Part shown: positions 54,310-64,000 of the stretch, piece by piece
Position numbering within the stretch: position 1 is the stretch's first letter
Layout of the letters: every line of letters begins with the position of its first letter
NCBI RefSeq assembly: GCF_022605165.1
Contig: NC_063071.1
Span: 2,728,001-2,792,000 of the forward strand
Origin: Purpureocillium takamizusanense
Taxonomy: Eukaryota; Ascomycota; Sordariomycetes; Hypocreales; Ophiocordycipitaceae
Length of the DNA stretch: 64,000 bases
Reading direction: 5' to 3'
The notes under the pieces: model-generated
What the model was told of the DNA's origin: nothing
Database searches by the model: none
The model's input: the letters and a program-made list of their open reading frames with translations, nothing else
Program-made: the position numbers and the translations under genes

Positions 54310-56399
54310 CTACTCGTCCTCGCCGTCCAGAAACACCTCGTGTCCCGAACCCTCGTACATGCCCATCGCCGACCCGCACGCAAACGCAGACATGGCCGCG
54401 ACCCCCCACCACCCCCAGGCCACCATGCCGATGTCAAGCCCGTACCCGTACCACCACCCGCCGACGACGGGCCCCACGGTGCGGAACCCGGCCGACACGC
54501 TCTGCCCGAGCCCGTGAATCGTGCCCAGCACGCTGGGATGCGGGCTGCAGTTGTTGAGCAGGATGATGCTGGCCGGGAGCGTAAACGTGCGCGCCGTCAC
54601 CTGCAGGAGCAGCACCAGGATGATGCCCATCCAGATGAGCCCGCCGCCCGCGGGTTCAGGCGGCGCCGTCGACGAGGGCAGGATGGACAGGTACGGCGCG
54701 ACAAAGTACGCCATCGGAAAGAGGAACAGGAAGTAGCGGAACGAGCGGATGGTGCCGAGCCGGGCCTGGATCGGTGGATAAAGCGTGACTTGCAGCAACA
54801 TGCCCAGGATGCCCAAAAAGGACGTCGCGAAGCCCACCGTCGACGCGGGCATGCCGAGTCCGCCGGTGAAGAGCAGCGGGAGGTCACGCCGCCTCTCCGT
54901 CGCCCCAGGGGTGGCATACCGCGGTGTCGACAGGAACAAAGACCAAATGTTGCCAAAGGCGCCGAGATGAAAGTCGTAAAAGGCGCCCGTGATCAGCGTG
55001 AAGATGACATTGCGCGTCCACAGACGGCGGAACGGCAGCCGCGGCGCTTTGGCCACCGACGTTGCGTGAACAGGATTGAGCGGAATGTCCTCACCCTCGA
55101 CAGTCAGATGAGTGTAGCCGTGGGTGGGCTTAATCCCCCAGATGGCTTGCTTCATGCGGTCGGCAATGTAGAGGCCATAGTCAAACTTGCCTCTCCTCTC
55201 CTTGGACGTCTACACGTGCTCATGTTGTCAACAATGGCCCACGAGCTGAACGAACGCCGAGAGGCTCGCGCGGCTTCTCACCTCTTCCAGGAACAAAAAG
55301 ACAATGGCAGTGCATGTCGCCAAAAGGACACTGTTGACAAGACTCGGTAGGGCAAACGGGTACCTGTGAATCCAGCGGAATCCAAAAATGGTACCCTGAC
55401 CAAAGAGCCCCGGCATCGTCTTCATCGGATCGGCCAGGACGCCGCCCAGGATGGGCCCAAAAATGCCGGCGATGTTGAAGCTCATGGGCAGAATGAGGAA
55501 TGCCCGAGATTGATATCTCTTCTCCTTGGTAATCTCCGAAATCATGGTGCGACTGGCGTCATGTCCGATCAGCAGACTGCGCGCGTGCCGACATTTCTCT
55601 GACGAAACCCGCGATAATGGCCGACTTACATGATGCCCACCGTCCCGTTGACGGCACCGCCAAAGGCTCTCCAAAATGCCGCCCAGAAAAACGTCGTCGC
55701 GAAGCCGTAGCCCAGACACGACAGCGCCGTTCCTGCCAGCCCGATGACGAGAACTCTCTTCCGGCCGCACCAGCCCGCGTCGGCGGCCTTGCCCCAGAGC
55801 ATCGCGGTGGCGACCTGCGCCCCGGTGAAACAGCCCTGCAGGATGCCAGCCTGCTGCGCGATGCGCGCGTCCGATGCCTCATTGTTGCCGCCGCTGCTCG
55901 CGTCCAGCGCCTTGAGCTGGTAAAAGACGTAGGCTTGCAGGGAGGCGACTTGCAGGAAGTCGACCAGCCTGGCGAGGAAGAGGATGGCGAGCTGGTCTTT
56001 CCGCGGGAGGGAGGACCACGACACCGGACCGGCGGGGGCCGCTTTGAGATGTGACATCTGAGAAGAGGTCGGTGTTGATGGCCGACGCTCAAGAGGACCG
56101 GGGACTCTCAGTGAAGCTGGTGATGCGGCGACGGTGTCGGCCAGACGCGACGACGGCCCGACGACGGTGGTAGTCGTGAGTGTGAGGGTGCCACCGGGGG
56201 AGACGGCCTGGCCGAGGACCTGCCGCGGATGCACCTCACTGGCCGATAAATTCAGCGTGCGTCCGCGACGGTGACGACGCGCCGCCTCCGGGGCTTGGCC
56301 GGCCGAGTAGTCATTGCTGAAGGAGCGCGCGTGTGCGTGGTGCTGGGAGGCTGACAACGAGGCCGGCGGCGGCGGCGGCGGCGGTGACGACGTAGGCAT
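54310..56399 (-). CDS. MFS transporter (YCR023C/ZIFL-like group)
   Basis: Three exons: 56399-55630, 55552-55282 and 55209-54310; introns 77 and 72 bp; 646 residues. The frame is open to 56474 but 56399 is its first ATG (MPTSSPPPPPPP). A long Ser/Thr/Pro/His-rich cytosolic tail of about 150 residues precedes the first helix (AILFLARLVDFLQVASLQAYVFYQL). Other family marks are AMLWGKAADAGWCGRKRVLVIGL (motif A), NGTVGIIRTMISEITKEKRYQSRAF across intron 1, and FLEETSKERRGKFDYG across intron 2, which is the central loop. The C-terminal half ends in helices and an acidic tail (SGHEVFLDGEDE). Relatives are fungal tetracycline-resistance-like transporters at the vacuolar or plasma membrane. Substrate unknown. 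Confidence 0.88.
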
Positions 56400-58368
56400 C
56401 GCGAAGGGAGTGGAGCGGGAGGGGGGAGAACAACCAGCCCGATGGAGACAAAGGACAGGGGGGCGTGTCCGCAAAGGGCGTGATGTCTGATGTCAGCGCA
56501 TCAAAGGGCGGCGAGTAATGGTCGTGAAACGGAAATGTGGGAGCGGAAGAAGGGACGGCTGGAGCTCGACGGCAAGTCATGCGTGACGTGATGAGGGCTC
56601 TCCCGCTGTCGGACCTACAAAAAGTCACGATGAGACTGGTGGTGATGGTGCCGTCTGCAACGTCTGGCGTCAATGGTGTGTGCGTCTTCGGCACCTCGGC
56701 AGTCCCCAAGGCCGCTCCCAGATCCGGAATCAGTCACGAAGAGTAAGACGTATGTCGATGTGGGCGGCTGCTTGTGCCATGGCACGAGTCACGTCCAAGT
56801 GTGTATACTGCGTATGTCGGAGGTTGTCAAGGAGCCTTCAACTCAGCTGATGTAGGAATAGGTAGGCCGTCAATAGTAGGAGCACGCCTGCAGGGATCGA
56901 TCGAAGCGGAGTCGGGGCGCAAAAACGGAAAAGTACAATGAAAAGAATGCGTCAGAAATGGCGCGGAATCAGCCGTCGAGGGGAGCTGCTTCGTTGGGGA
57001 AGAAGGGATTCGTCTGGTGGTGACGTATTGACGGTATATGTCGTCGTCCCTTGTTCTCGCCGACGGCCCGGCAAGCAAGCAGGCGAGCAGACGAAAGGAG
57101 CCGCACCAACAACACTCGACACCTGCCTGCCACTCAGTTGTGATATGAACTGGGGGCGTCGCTCCCCATACCGCCAAGAGCCGGAGCGTGTGGGACCAAC
57201 CAACCCGCTGGCCAGCAGCGGCAACAGCTCTTGCTGCGAGTACCGGTACAAGACTGGGATATGGCGGGACACGCAAGCAGGGGCTATCCTGGGTCAATAC
57301 CCGAATCTAAGGTGGAGGGAGGGTGGGAGTGGGCTCCATGTGGTTGGAAGCTGGAACGACTTACACCCCGCCCGCCGCCTGTAAATGCCAGACGACGTCG
57401 ACACAATACTAACGTATAGTGGTTCCCCTCATGGCAGGTGGTTTGGAGCATCAAAGTACTTTTGACTCGATAGGCTCTCTCGGCTGCTCGATTTGTATGC
57501 GAAACCCGCGCCTGCCGTCGCACGATCTCCTACGGCCGGTGCCGAGGTGTGTTTGATCGGCTACCTACCTATCCCATGCTGGGCTGGGCGATGATGCATC
57601 GTCTTTTCTGAAGATCTGCATTGTATGCTAGGCGCCTGGGCACGGGTTGATGGGGATCGTCTGCTCGCTTCCACGGCGGCAGACCTCAAGAATGTACAGC
57701 ACCTTGCTCTTTAGCCTAGCAGTTCAATCCCTCTCCCCTTCCGATGGGCCACGGCCGATTACGTTGCCTTGGGTCTTCGGAGCCGGTCATCGGCCCAACT
57801 CGAAGCGTCTCCTGGTGGAGGGGCGTGTGCGAAGAAACAGTGCCGGAGCCGGAGGCCAGCCAGGGGCATCGCCCACGGCGGCACCGAATCGCTCACTGCT
57901 CCACCGGCTGGCCGGCTGGCAGCGCAGGTCCTGTCGCTTCTTTCCCAGCGTGTGTTGAGGCCAGCATTGTCTCGCCTTCGAACGTGGAGCCTGCTCTCGG
58001 CTGAAGTTGTTTAACGGCCGAGCATTGCAGACACCCATTTTGGTGGCTCGCCTTTATCGCCTTGGCGGTGCGACATGCACATGTTGCTGGCCGCGTATTC
58101 GTTTCGTACGCGTCGACGACATGAAGGCCACACGGTGTGCCGGCTCTTAGGGGTGCCGCGTTGCCGTGGTGCGGGTTTGTCGCAACGCGTAATCGCAGCA
58201 AGAGGCATCGAGCAAAGGTCCGGACTCTACAGCAGGAGCCACTGGGCATCTCGTTTACTGTCTTCAGCGCGCGGAGGCACCGACCGCAAAACTGTCGTGA
58301 TTCTTCTCCATTAATAGCTGCTGTTAATTGTTTCGAGCAAAACATCAACTTGCCCTGACTTATCCAGC
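56400..58368. other. Divergent intergenic region
   Basis: About 2 kb between the divergent MFS and arylsulfotransferase-like genes, so it holds both promoters. Short ORFs inside lack features. No gene seen. Confidence 0.5.
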
Positions 58369-60361
58369 ATGCGACCATCATGTAGCATCGCCAATGCCTC
58401 CATTCCCACACTACTACTACATGTTCTGATTTTGCTCTGCATCTTCCACGCACGGCTCGTCGTCGCGGAACAGCCAGTTTTTACCGCAAGCGTCGAGTAC
58501 GACGAGGAGGCGTTTGGCAAGTACCCCGTCCAGACGTTCAAGTCGACGCCGATCGTCGGCCCGCGGCCGAACCTCCTCCTGCGGGACAGCCGCTGCGAGA
58601 GCAGTCTCTACACCTTCCTCACTCCGCGAGGGTATGTCGGCGCAGCGAGAAATGCGCAGATGACCATACTCGACCAGGGCGGCCGGCTCGTCTGGACGTT
58701 GGGCTGGGAGGGCCAGCAGATCTACAACCTGATGGTGCAGCGATACAGGGGCCACAAGTACCTTACCTTTTGGGCAGGCGACGATGCCGTGGGTGGGCAC
58801 GGCGCCGGCACATACTACCTGGTGCGTGCGTGATCAGATCGAAAACGCGGTTCGGCGGCCCCTGGATTGGGACAAGGGGTCTGGTCGCACGCGTCCCTTT
58901 TTAGAAGTTCTGACTTTGGAATAGCTCGACGAGACGTACACGCTTCGGCACACCATTAAGGCGGGCAATAATCTACCGGGTGACTTGCACGACTTTCGTT
59001 TGACGGACGACGGCACGGCCCTCTTGACGGTCTACGAGGTGCGCGAACATGACCTTTCGTCCATGGGCAAGACGACAGGGCCTATCTGGGATTGCTTAAT
59101 CCAGGAGACGGACGTTGAAACCGGCAAGGTCGTCTTTCAATGGCGCGCCTCCGAACACTTCAACATCTCGGACACGCACCGCGCCATCGGCGGCGAAGGC
59201 GAACCGGGCGGCGCGCCCTTTGACTGGTTCCACATCAACAGCATCGACAAGGACCTCAAGGGCAATTACCTCATTTCTAGCCGCTACCTCAGCAACCTGG
59301 CGTACATTGACGGCAAGACGGGCGCCTTGCTGTGGACTCTGGGCGGCAAGAGGAACATGTTTCAGGATCTGTCAGACGGCAGGGCCACCGACTTTCGCTA
59401 CCAACACGACGCGACCTGGGACCGCGACTACACCGAGATTACGCTCTTCGACAACAGCGACCTCGGCAAGCTATCTAACGCGTCGCGGCCGCGGGGGATG
59501 CGCATCAAGGTCGACCAAGAGGCCCGGACGGCGCGCCTCGTCGCCGAGTACCGCAACCCGCAGCACATACCCGCCGAGTCGCAGGGCTCGACGCAGACGC
59601 TGCCGGGGGGCAACGTCATCGTGGGGTTCGGCTTCACGGCCGCGTGGACCGAGTTTGCCCGCGACGGTACGCCCCTCTGCGACGTGCACTACGGCCCGCA
59701 GAGCCGCTTCGGCACCGGCGACGTGCAGTCGTACCGCGTGCTCAAGTTTGCGTGGAATGGGTACCCCACGACGACGCCGGACTTGGATGTCTCCAAGGAC
59801 GATGCCGGCGTGTGGCGGGCATATGTAAGCTGGAACGGCGCGACGGAGGTGGTGCAGTGGGTGCTGCAGGGCGCGGCGGCCGACGAGGATGACGACGATG
59901 AGGACGAGCCTGATGAGTGGCACGTCGTTGAAATGGCGCTCAAGGACGGGTTCGAGACGGATTTCGTGCTCGACGCGGGTCATGCTCGGTATCTGCGTGC
60001 CGTGGCGCTGGACGGCAAGGGAAACCCGCTGGGGACGAGCGGGATGCTGGATGTCGGGAACGTGAGCGCTGTGAGTCTGTACCACCGGCTCGCCTACTTT
60101 GTGCTAGATAGTGATGAGCCGCAGCTGACGCATATGCAGGATTATAAAGTCGCAAAGCCGGCGCCGGCTGACACTGTTGCTTACACACGCGAGACCGTAG
60201 CCGTGAGTGCGGGCGCCGTCGCGGGCATGGCCTTTATGGGAATATGTGCCCTGGCGCGGCCTGCGGTGCAGTTGTGGAGGCGGACTGAGCTTGGCCGGAG
60301 GCGGGTGCTCTACAAGAAGCTATCTATGGGCGGAGGGGAGTTGTCGTCTCAGGCCGTGTGA
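58369..60361 (+). CDS. Arylsulfotransferase-family (ASST-like) protein, membrane-anchored
   Basis: Two exons, 58369-58821 and 58925-60361 (intron 103 bp), 629 residues. The first residues hold a hydrophobic segment (LLLHVLILLCIFHARLVVA), a signal peptide or anchor. Features of the fungal ASST-like propeller family are visible: YKGQQYLTFW-like text (seen: YRGHKYLTFWAGDD), GDLHDFRLTDDGTALLT, WRASEHF, PFDWFHINSIDKDLKGNYLISSRYLSNLAYIDGKTGALLWTLGGK, FRYQHDATW and SQGSTQTLPGGNVIVGFG. The two His in the FHIN and YQHDA segments are those usually conserved. An acidic run (DEDDDDEDEPDE) sits late in the propeller. A helix near residues 577-600 and a short basic tail suggest a C-terminal membrane anchor. 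The transfer activity has been shown for bacterial relatives only, so the reaction here is uncertain. Confidence 0.88.
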
Positions 60362-61685
60362 TGTTTGGATACACTGATGGCGCGACACCATGAGTGGTGC
60401 TTGCTGGGTTGAGGTGGCTTACAGCATCACTTGTTGGAGTAGCAGTGAGATTGAACTACTACACGGCAGATGCACAATACAAGACAGGAAGAACATGGTT
60501 TGAGTTGCAGCAAAAACATGGCTGGATGGGGGTTCATGCACGTAGTGGATGTCGGCTGCCACCAGACCAATGATGCACCGAGATGGGGCTCTTTCGGGTG
60601 ATGAACGGGATGCAGCACCGCTTCGAGCAGATATCATCCCGAAACCCTAATACTACACATACCACTGTAGAACCTCGACAGATTGGCAGGGTTTTCAACC
60701 CACTCGACAGCACAGGGGCATATCGTCAAGTGTCTTGGCCGGGATCCTACATGTAAGTCCATGACACGGACCGACCGCGGGCTGCACGTGGGGCCTGTCG
60801 TCAACCCCACTGAAGCGTCTGCTCGGGAATCAGACGAGAGATGAGGGCAAGTGAAACGAGAGAGCAAAGACTCTGCCAATGTGTCGAGGTCTTTTTTCCC
60901 TTTTCTTTTCAACCGTATGGGTTAGTTAATAAGCGGTGTCCGGCTTGTATTCTATTGCATCACTTTTTGTCGAGGAAGGGGGAGGAGTTGGTCTGGTGGG
61001 GATTGATGGGGGATGGGGGAGCTCTGCTGCTACCGGCGTGTTTCAGGAGGAGAAGCTCCATAATATCGGAGCCCATAAAGGAGCGGGCCAGTGGACCAGA
61101 CCTGTGGACAAGGGAAAACGGTGGTATTCTAGAGGATGGCGGGATTGAGAGCGATCACCGAGGGCTCGTTCATGTTTCCGGGCGATTTTGGAGGAACAAT
61201 CTACTTGGGATCTGAACGCGATACAAGTGACAAAGGCGCACAGCTGAGGTAGAGACCTTTTTGAAGGGCTATGAAAGGAGGAGGAAGGGCTGTATAGGTG
61301 GCCAAGCGAGAGACAGTAGTAGAAGAGCCGGCTAACTAGGAGGCGGTCCCATAACAGAACAGAGGGGGAAAGGATGAAGAGGTCCTCAGTTATGATTGAT
61401 AGGTACGCGTATAGGCATCAACTGATTGAAGAAGCTTGGAAAATGCGAAGTGCATATCTCATTTTCTTTGGTCGGCGTCTACATCGAGAGGTCACCCCTC
61501 TGGAGCATTTGCTGCCAATCCGCACATGCAGACAGGCCGCTGCCGTGAAGATGGTATTTTCATGCGGGCGAATCCCCGGCGCGATGAATTGGCTGCCCAT
61601 CCGATGCATTTAATTGCATCAATGTTGCAATGTCAAGTCCCTCTTTTGCAATTTCTTCCAGGGTTGCCGTAGTGGTAGCGGATCC
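60362..61685. other. Convergent intergenic region
   Basis: 1.3 kb between the ends of two genes. TACATGTA is at 60748-60755. Short ORFs lack features. No gene seen. Confidence 0.5.
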
Positions 61686-64000
61686 TTATTTCCTGCTGCA
61701 CGTCCCAGTTACCTTCTTTATCATCCCCAGTCTCTTCGACACACCCGCGCCAAGTTTGGCAACGTCCGCCTCGGCCATGCCTCTCCTGATCCCTGCTGCC
61801 TTGTTGATTTTAGCTATATCCGCCAACGCAAGCGGCTCCAGGATGAGGCTAAAAATTGACAGGAGGGCATTGTCTGGGTCGTCAACGATGTCGTATATAT
61901 CGAGTGCTGTATTTCCCGCGACACCTAGAGTCGTTAGGATGATTGCCAGGTCAGCAAACTCCGTCAAAGCACCCAGTACTTCTCCCGCTATAGGTATGAA
62001 GAAGAGAATGGCGCTCAGGAAGGCCAAAATCATCGCCTTGCGCTTTGACTCCTCCATTTTGTCCACCACAGTCTCCACCTGTGCCATGCTCTCGACAGCT
62101 TGAACAATCATGAGAATCGGCAGAGATATTGTGTCAACAAGCTCGAAGCTATCGCCGGCATAGCAGCTCAGGTTCAGTCTAAGGACGACGTCGTTTACTT
62201 GCTCCAAAAGCTGGTTAGAGTTGCTGAGCGCCTTTTGAGCCACATCTTGCGGATTTGCCACGTCATTTGCACCAAAGCCGTCAGGTATCGGCGTGCCAAA
62301 ATCAATGTCAGATGCGTGACAAGCCGCCTTGGGGTCAGATTCCTGAGACGGGGCACAGTCGTGAATGCGGTAATAATCGCCCAACTTCGTCTTCGCCTTG
62401 GGAACGCCGGTGTCGCTCAAGAGGTCGGCATAGAACGCACTAGATTTGTCTTCCCGTAGCGTCCAGTAGACACTTTGAGGGTAGGTCTCGTCACCCTGAC
62501 CACGCTTGGAGTAGTCTGGGGGACACGGCTCTGACACGTTCTTATATCGCACGATTGGATGCTCGTCAAAACCTGGCCCCTCCGGTGGCCCCTGTGACCC
62601 TGAGGGGGCGGCGCCTATCGCGGTGCCATGGCCAGATTGATCTGAGATACAGCCAATCAATGAACAATCTCGATAGCACTCGCCTTCTGTGAAGCAATAG
62701 TCGCATGCGTTTTGGCGATTTGACGTTGATTCGTAAAGTTTGCAGTATTCGCAACAAGTAGTTGCCTCAGTAACGATGCAGGAAAAGTACTTGTCGCCGT
62801 TTTTGTAGATGAAGTCGTGTACAGACTTATCTATGTTGTCGGCCACTGCTTTCGCATACGTTTTGAATTTGCCAGTATACCCATTGTTCATCATGTCGGT
62901 GTAATTTTGGACAGATGCTGCCAGCATGCTGGACAACGCCTGGGCAATGTAGTAGCTCTTGCAATTGCTTGGAATGTTGCCGATATCTTTGTCAAGGTCC
63001 TCAATAGTCGAATATTCAGCTGTGCAAGGTGGTAGGGCTGTTGCTGGTAACGGGAAATAGTCGTCGTCATATCCCTCCTGCACGAGAAGATCCGTAATCG
63101 GTTGTAGGTCGACAGCCCAATCGACAATCCCAGCGAAGTTCAATCCCTCGTAGTACGCTGTACGGGAAGTCTTCGTATCCGAGCTCATGTACGCGACCCA
63201 CTGGTTTTCATCGTATGTCAAGATGTCCGAGTTACTATTGGTGTCATACCATGTGGTGGGTTTCACGCTATCCACGTCCCCGTTCAGAATCTCGTAGATC
63301 TCACCATCAGCGAGATACCCAGGCGCGCCAGTGCACCGCCCAGCCTTGGCTGTGGAGGCCTTGCCGCCGAAAGTGCACATAGGTCCTGTACAGCCCGGCT
63401 GCGTCATACCAAAAGAGCGGCCATAGCTAGAAACGCCAACTACAACCATGTTTGCGGGGACACCCGCCTTTGTTATCATTGCCAGAACATAGTTTGTTTC
63501 GGTAAGATTGACATGGCTCCGTAGACAACCGCCACTGGGACAGCCATCCTGACTCCATGAATTGCCGTAGTCCCATTGCCCATGTAGGTCGTACGTCATG
63601 TAAACGATGTAATCCAGGTGCTTTGCCATGTCTGCCACCGGAAAGGGACGGAGGTACCAAAACGAAGCCGGCGCCGCGATCGAGAGTGTCTTATCCTTGG
63701 GCAATTTCTCGCGAAGTGTCTTCAGTAATGAGAGATAATTGGGGCCATCCGAAGGAAATCCTGCCGGTATATCTGGAAGATCCGAAGCACCAGGATACTC
63801 CCAATCAAAGTCAACGCCATCGAGTCCGTTGTCATTGACGAACTGGACAACATTGTCCGTGAACAAGCCAACATTCTCGGGGTACATCGCCTTACGCAAC
63901 ATGTCGTACGTCTCGGGGCTCGTCGAGTATCCCCAGCCACCAAAGGAAACGACTTTCTTCAGACCAGGTATCGACAGGAATGAATCCCACTGGAGATATG
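61686..64000 (-). CDS. Class V (GH18) chitinase with long C-terminal region, 5' end cut by window
   Basis: The frame is open to the right edge; about 771 residues are visible, with the true start outside. GH18 chitinases cleave chitin through a substrate-assisted mechanism. The barrel shows VVSFGGWGYSTSPETY (the SxGG strand), DGVDFDWEYPG with the acid Glu intact, MTYDLHGQWDYG and, late, GIVDWAVDL. These are hallmarks of the fungal subgroup C, killer-toxin-like chitinases, which usually have LysM and chitin-binding modules at the N-terminus; those would lie beyond the edge. After the barrel, a Cys-rich segment (CCEYCKLYESTSNRQNACDYC) leads to a long C-terminal part with a hydrophobic stretch (AMILAFLSAILFFIPIAGEVLGALTE, about 62000) and helix-rich DIYDIVDDP region. 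No intron is seen. The gene has lower GC than its neighbours. Confidence 0.92.
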   Translation of the reverse strand, partial: YLQWDSFLSIPGLKKVVSFGGWGYSTSPETYDMLRKAMYPENVGLFTDNVVQFVNDNGLDGVDFDWEYPGASDLPDIPAGFPSDGPNYLSLLKTLREKLPKDKTLSIAAPASFWYLRPFPVADMAKHLDYIVYMTYDLHGQWDYGNSWSQDGCPSGGCLRSHVNLTETNYVLAMITKAGVPANMVVVGVSSYGRSFGMTQPGCTGPMCTFGGKASTAKAGRCTGAPGYLADGEIYEILNGDVDSVKPTTWYDTNSNSDILTYDENQWVAYMSSDTKTSRTAYYEGLNFAGIVDWAVDLQPITDLLVQEGYDDDYFPLPATALPPCTAEYSTIEDLDKDIGNIPSNCKSYYIAQALSSMLAASVQNYTDMMNNGYTGKFKTYAKAVADNIDKSVHDFIYKNGDKYFSCIVTEATTCCEYCKLYESTSNRQNACDYCFTEGECYRDCSLIGCISDQSGHGTAIGAAPSGSQGPPEGPGFDEHPIVRYKNVSEPCPPDYSKRGQGDETYPQSVYWTLREDKSSAFYADLLSDTGVPKAKTKLGDYYRIHDCAPSQESDPKAACHASDIDFGTPIPDGFGANDVANPQDVAQKALSNSNQLLEQVNDVVLRLNLSCYAGDSFELVDTISLPILMIVQAVESMAQVETVVDKMEESKRKAMILAFLSAILFFIPIAGEVLGALTEFADLAIILTTLGVAGNTALDIYDIVDDPDNALLSIFSLILEPLALADIAKINKAAGIRRGMAEADVAKLGAGVSKRLGMIKKVTGTCSRK

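Noticed and set aside
1..64000. Secondary-metabolite gene cluster
   Set aside because: Oxidase, reductase, CoA-transferase and exporters are present but scattered over tens of kilobases, and no backbone synthase is in the window.

Overview
The window reads as nuclear DNA of a filamentous ascomycete fungus. The supports are short GT-AG introns inside almost every second gene, GC-rich coding sequence with strong third-position G/C, and typical fungal families: a GPI-type cutinase, DHA2 and other MFS transporters, a class V chitinase, indoleamine dioxygenase and a fungal C2H2 regulator. The gene set resembles Sordariomycetes, probably Hypocreales, but the sequence alone does not let me name a species. 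Twenty protein-coding genes are supported. Eleven have introns that I placed from splice signals and frame continuity. I found no rRNA, tRNA, CRISPR or autonomous transposon that I could support.

Layout, left to right. 1-5.5 kb: the 3'-truncated end of a secreted FAD-linked (BBE-type) oxidase on the minus strand; two tandem small seven-cysteine protein genes on the plus strand whose coding and flanking DNA were duplicated together; and a nucleotidyltransferase-fold protein on the minus strand. 7-18 kb: cutinase, F-box/ankyrin protein and indoleamine 2,3-dioxygenase on the minus strand, then an NAD(P)-dependent epimerase-type reductase on the plus strand. 18-23.7 kb: 5.7 kb without a gene, upstream of a C2H2 zinc-finger protein (23.7-25.6 kb). 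25.6-29 kb: gene-free, with a cluster of TAGGTA words, leading into the acetolactate synthase gene ILV2. 32-42 kb: a family III CoA-transferase with strange low-complexity inserts, a DHA2-type MFS exporter and a monocarboxylate-type MFS transporter, all on the minus strand. 43-50 kb: a two-HKD phospholipase D-like protein, a SET-domain protein with a signal peptide and C-terminal heptad repeats, and a small secreted protein with Kex2 sites. 52-64 kb: an orphan acidic protein, another MFS transporter, a membrane-anchored arylsulfotransferase-like protein, and a class V chitinase running off the right edge.

The genes do not form one pathway. Most look like independent genes of a saprotrophic or host-associated fungus: secreted hydrolases and oxidases (BBE oxidase, cutinase, chitinase), transport (three MFS), amino-acid metabolism (ILV2, IDO) and regulation (C2H2, F-box, SET). 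There is no polyketide or peptide synthase backbone in the window, so a biosynthetic cluster is not supported here. The points most worth a second look are the duplicated seven-cysteine gene pair, the Kex2-type secreted protein, two short words strongly over-represented between genes (GTACTTCGTAC and TACATGTA), a 360-bp element with 14-bp inverted ends, and the low-complexity inserts inside the CoA-transferase.
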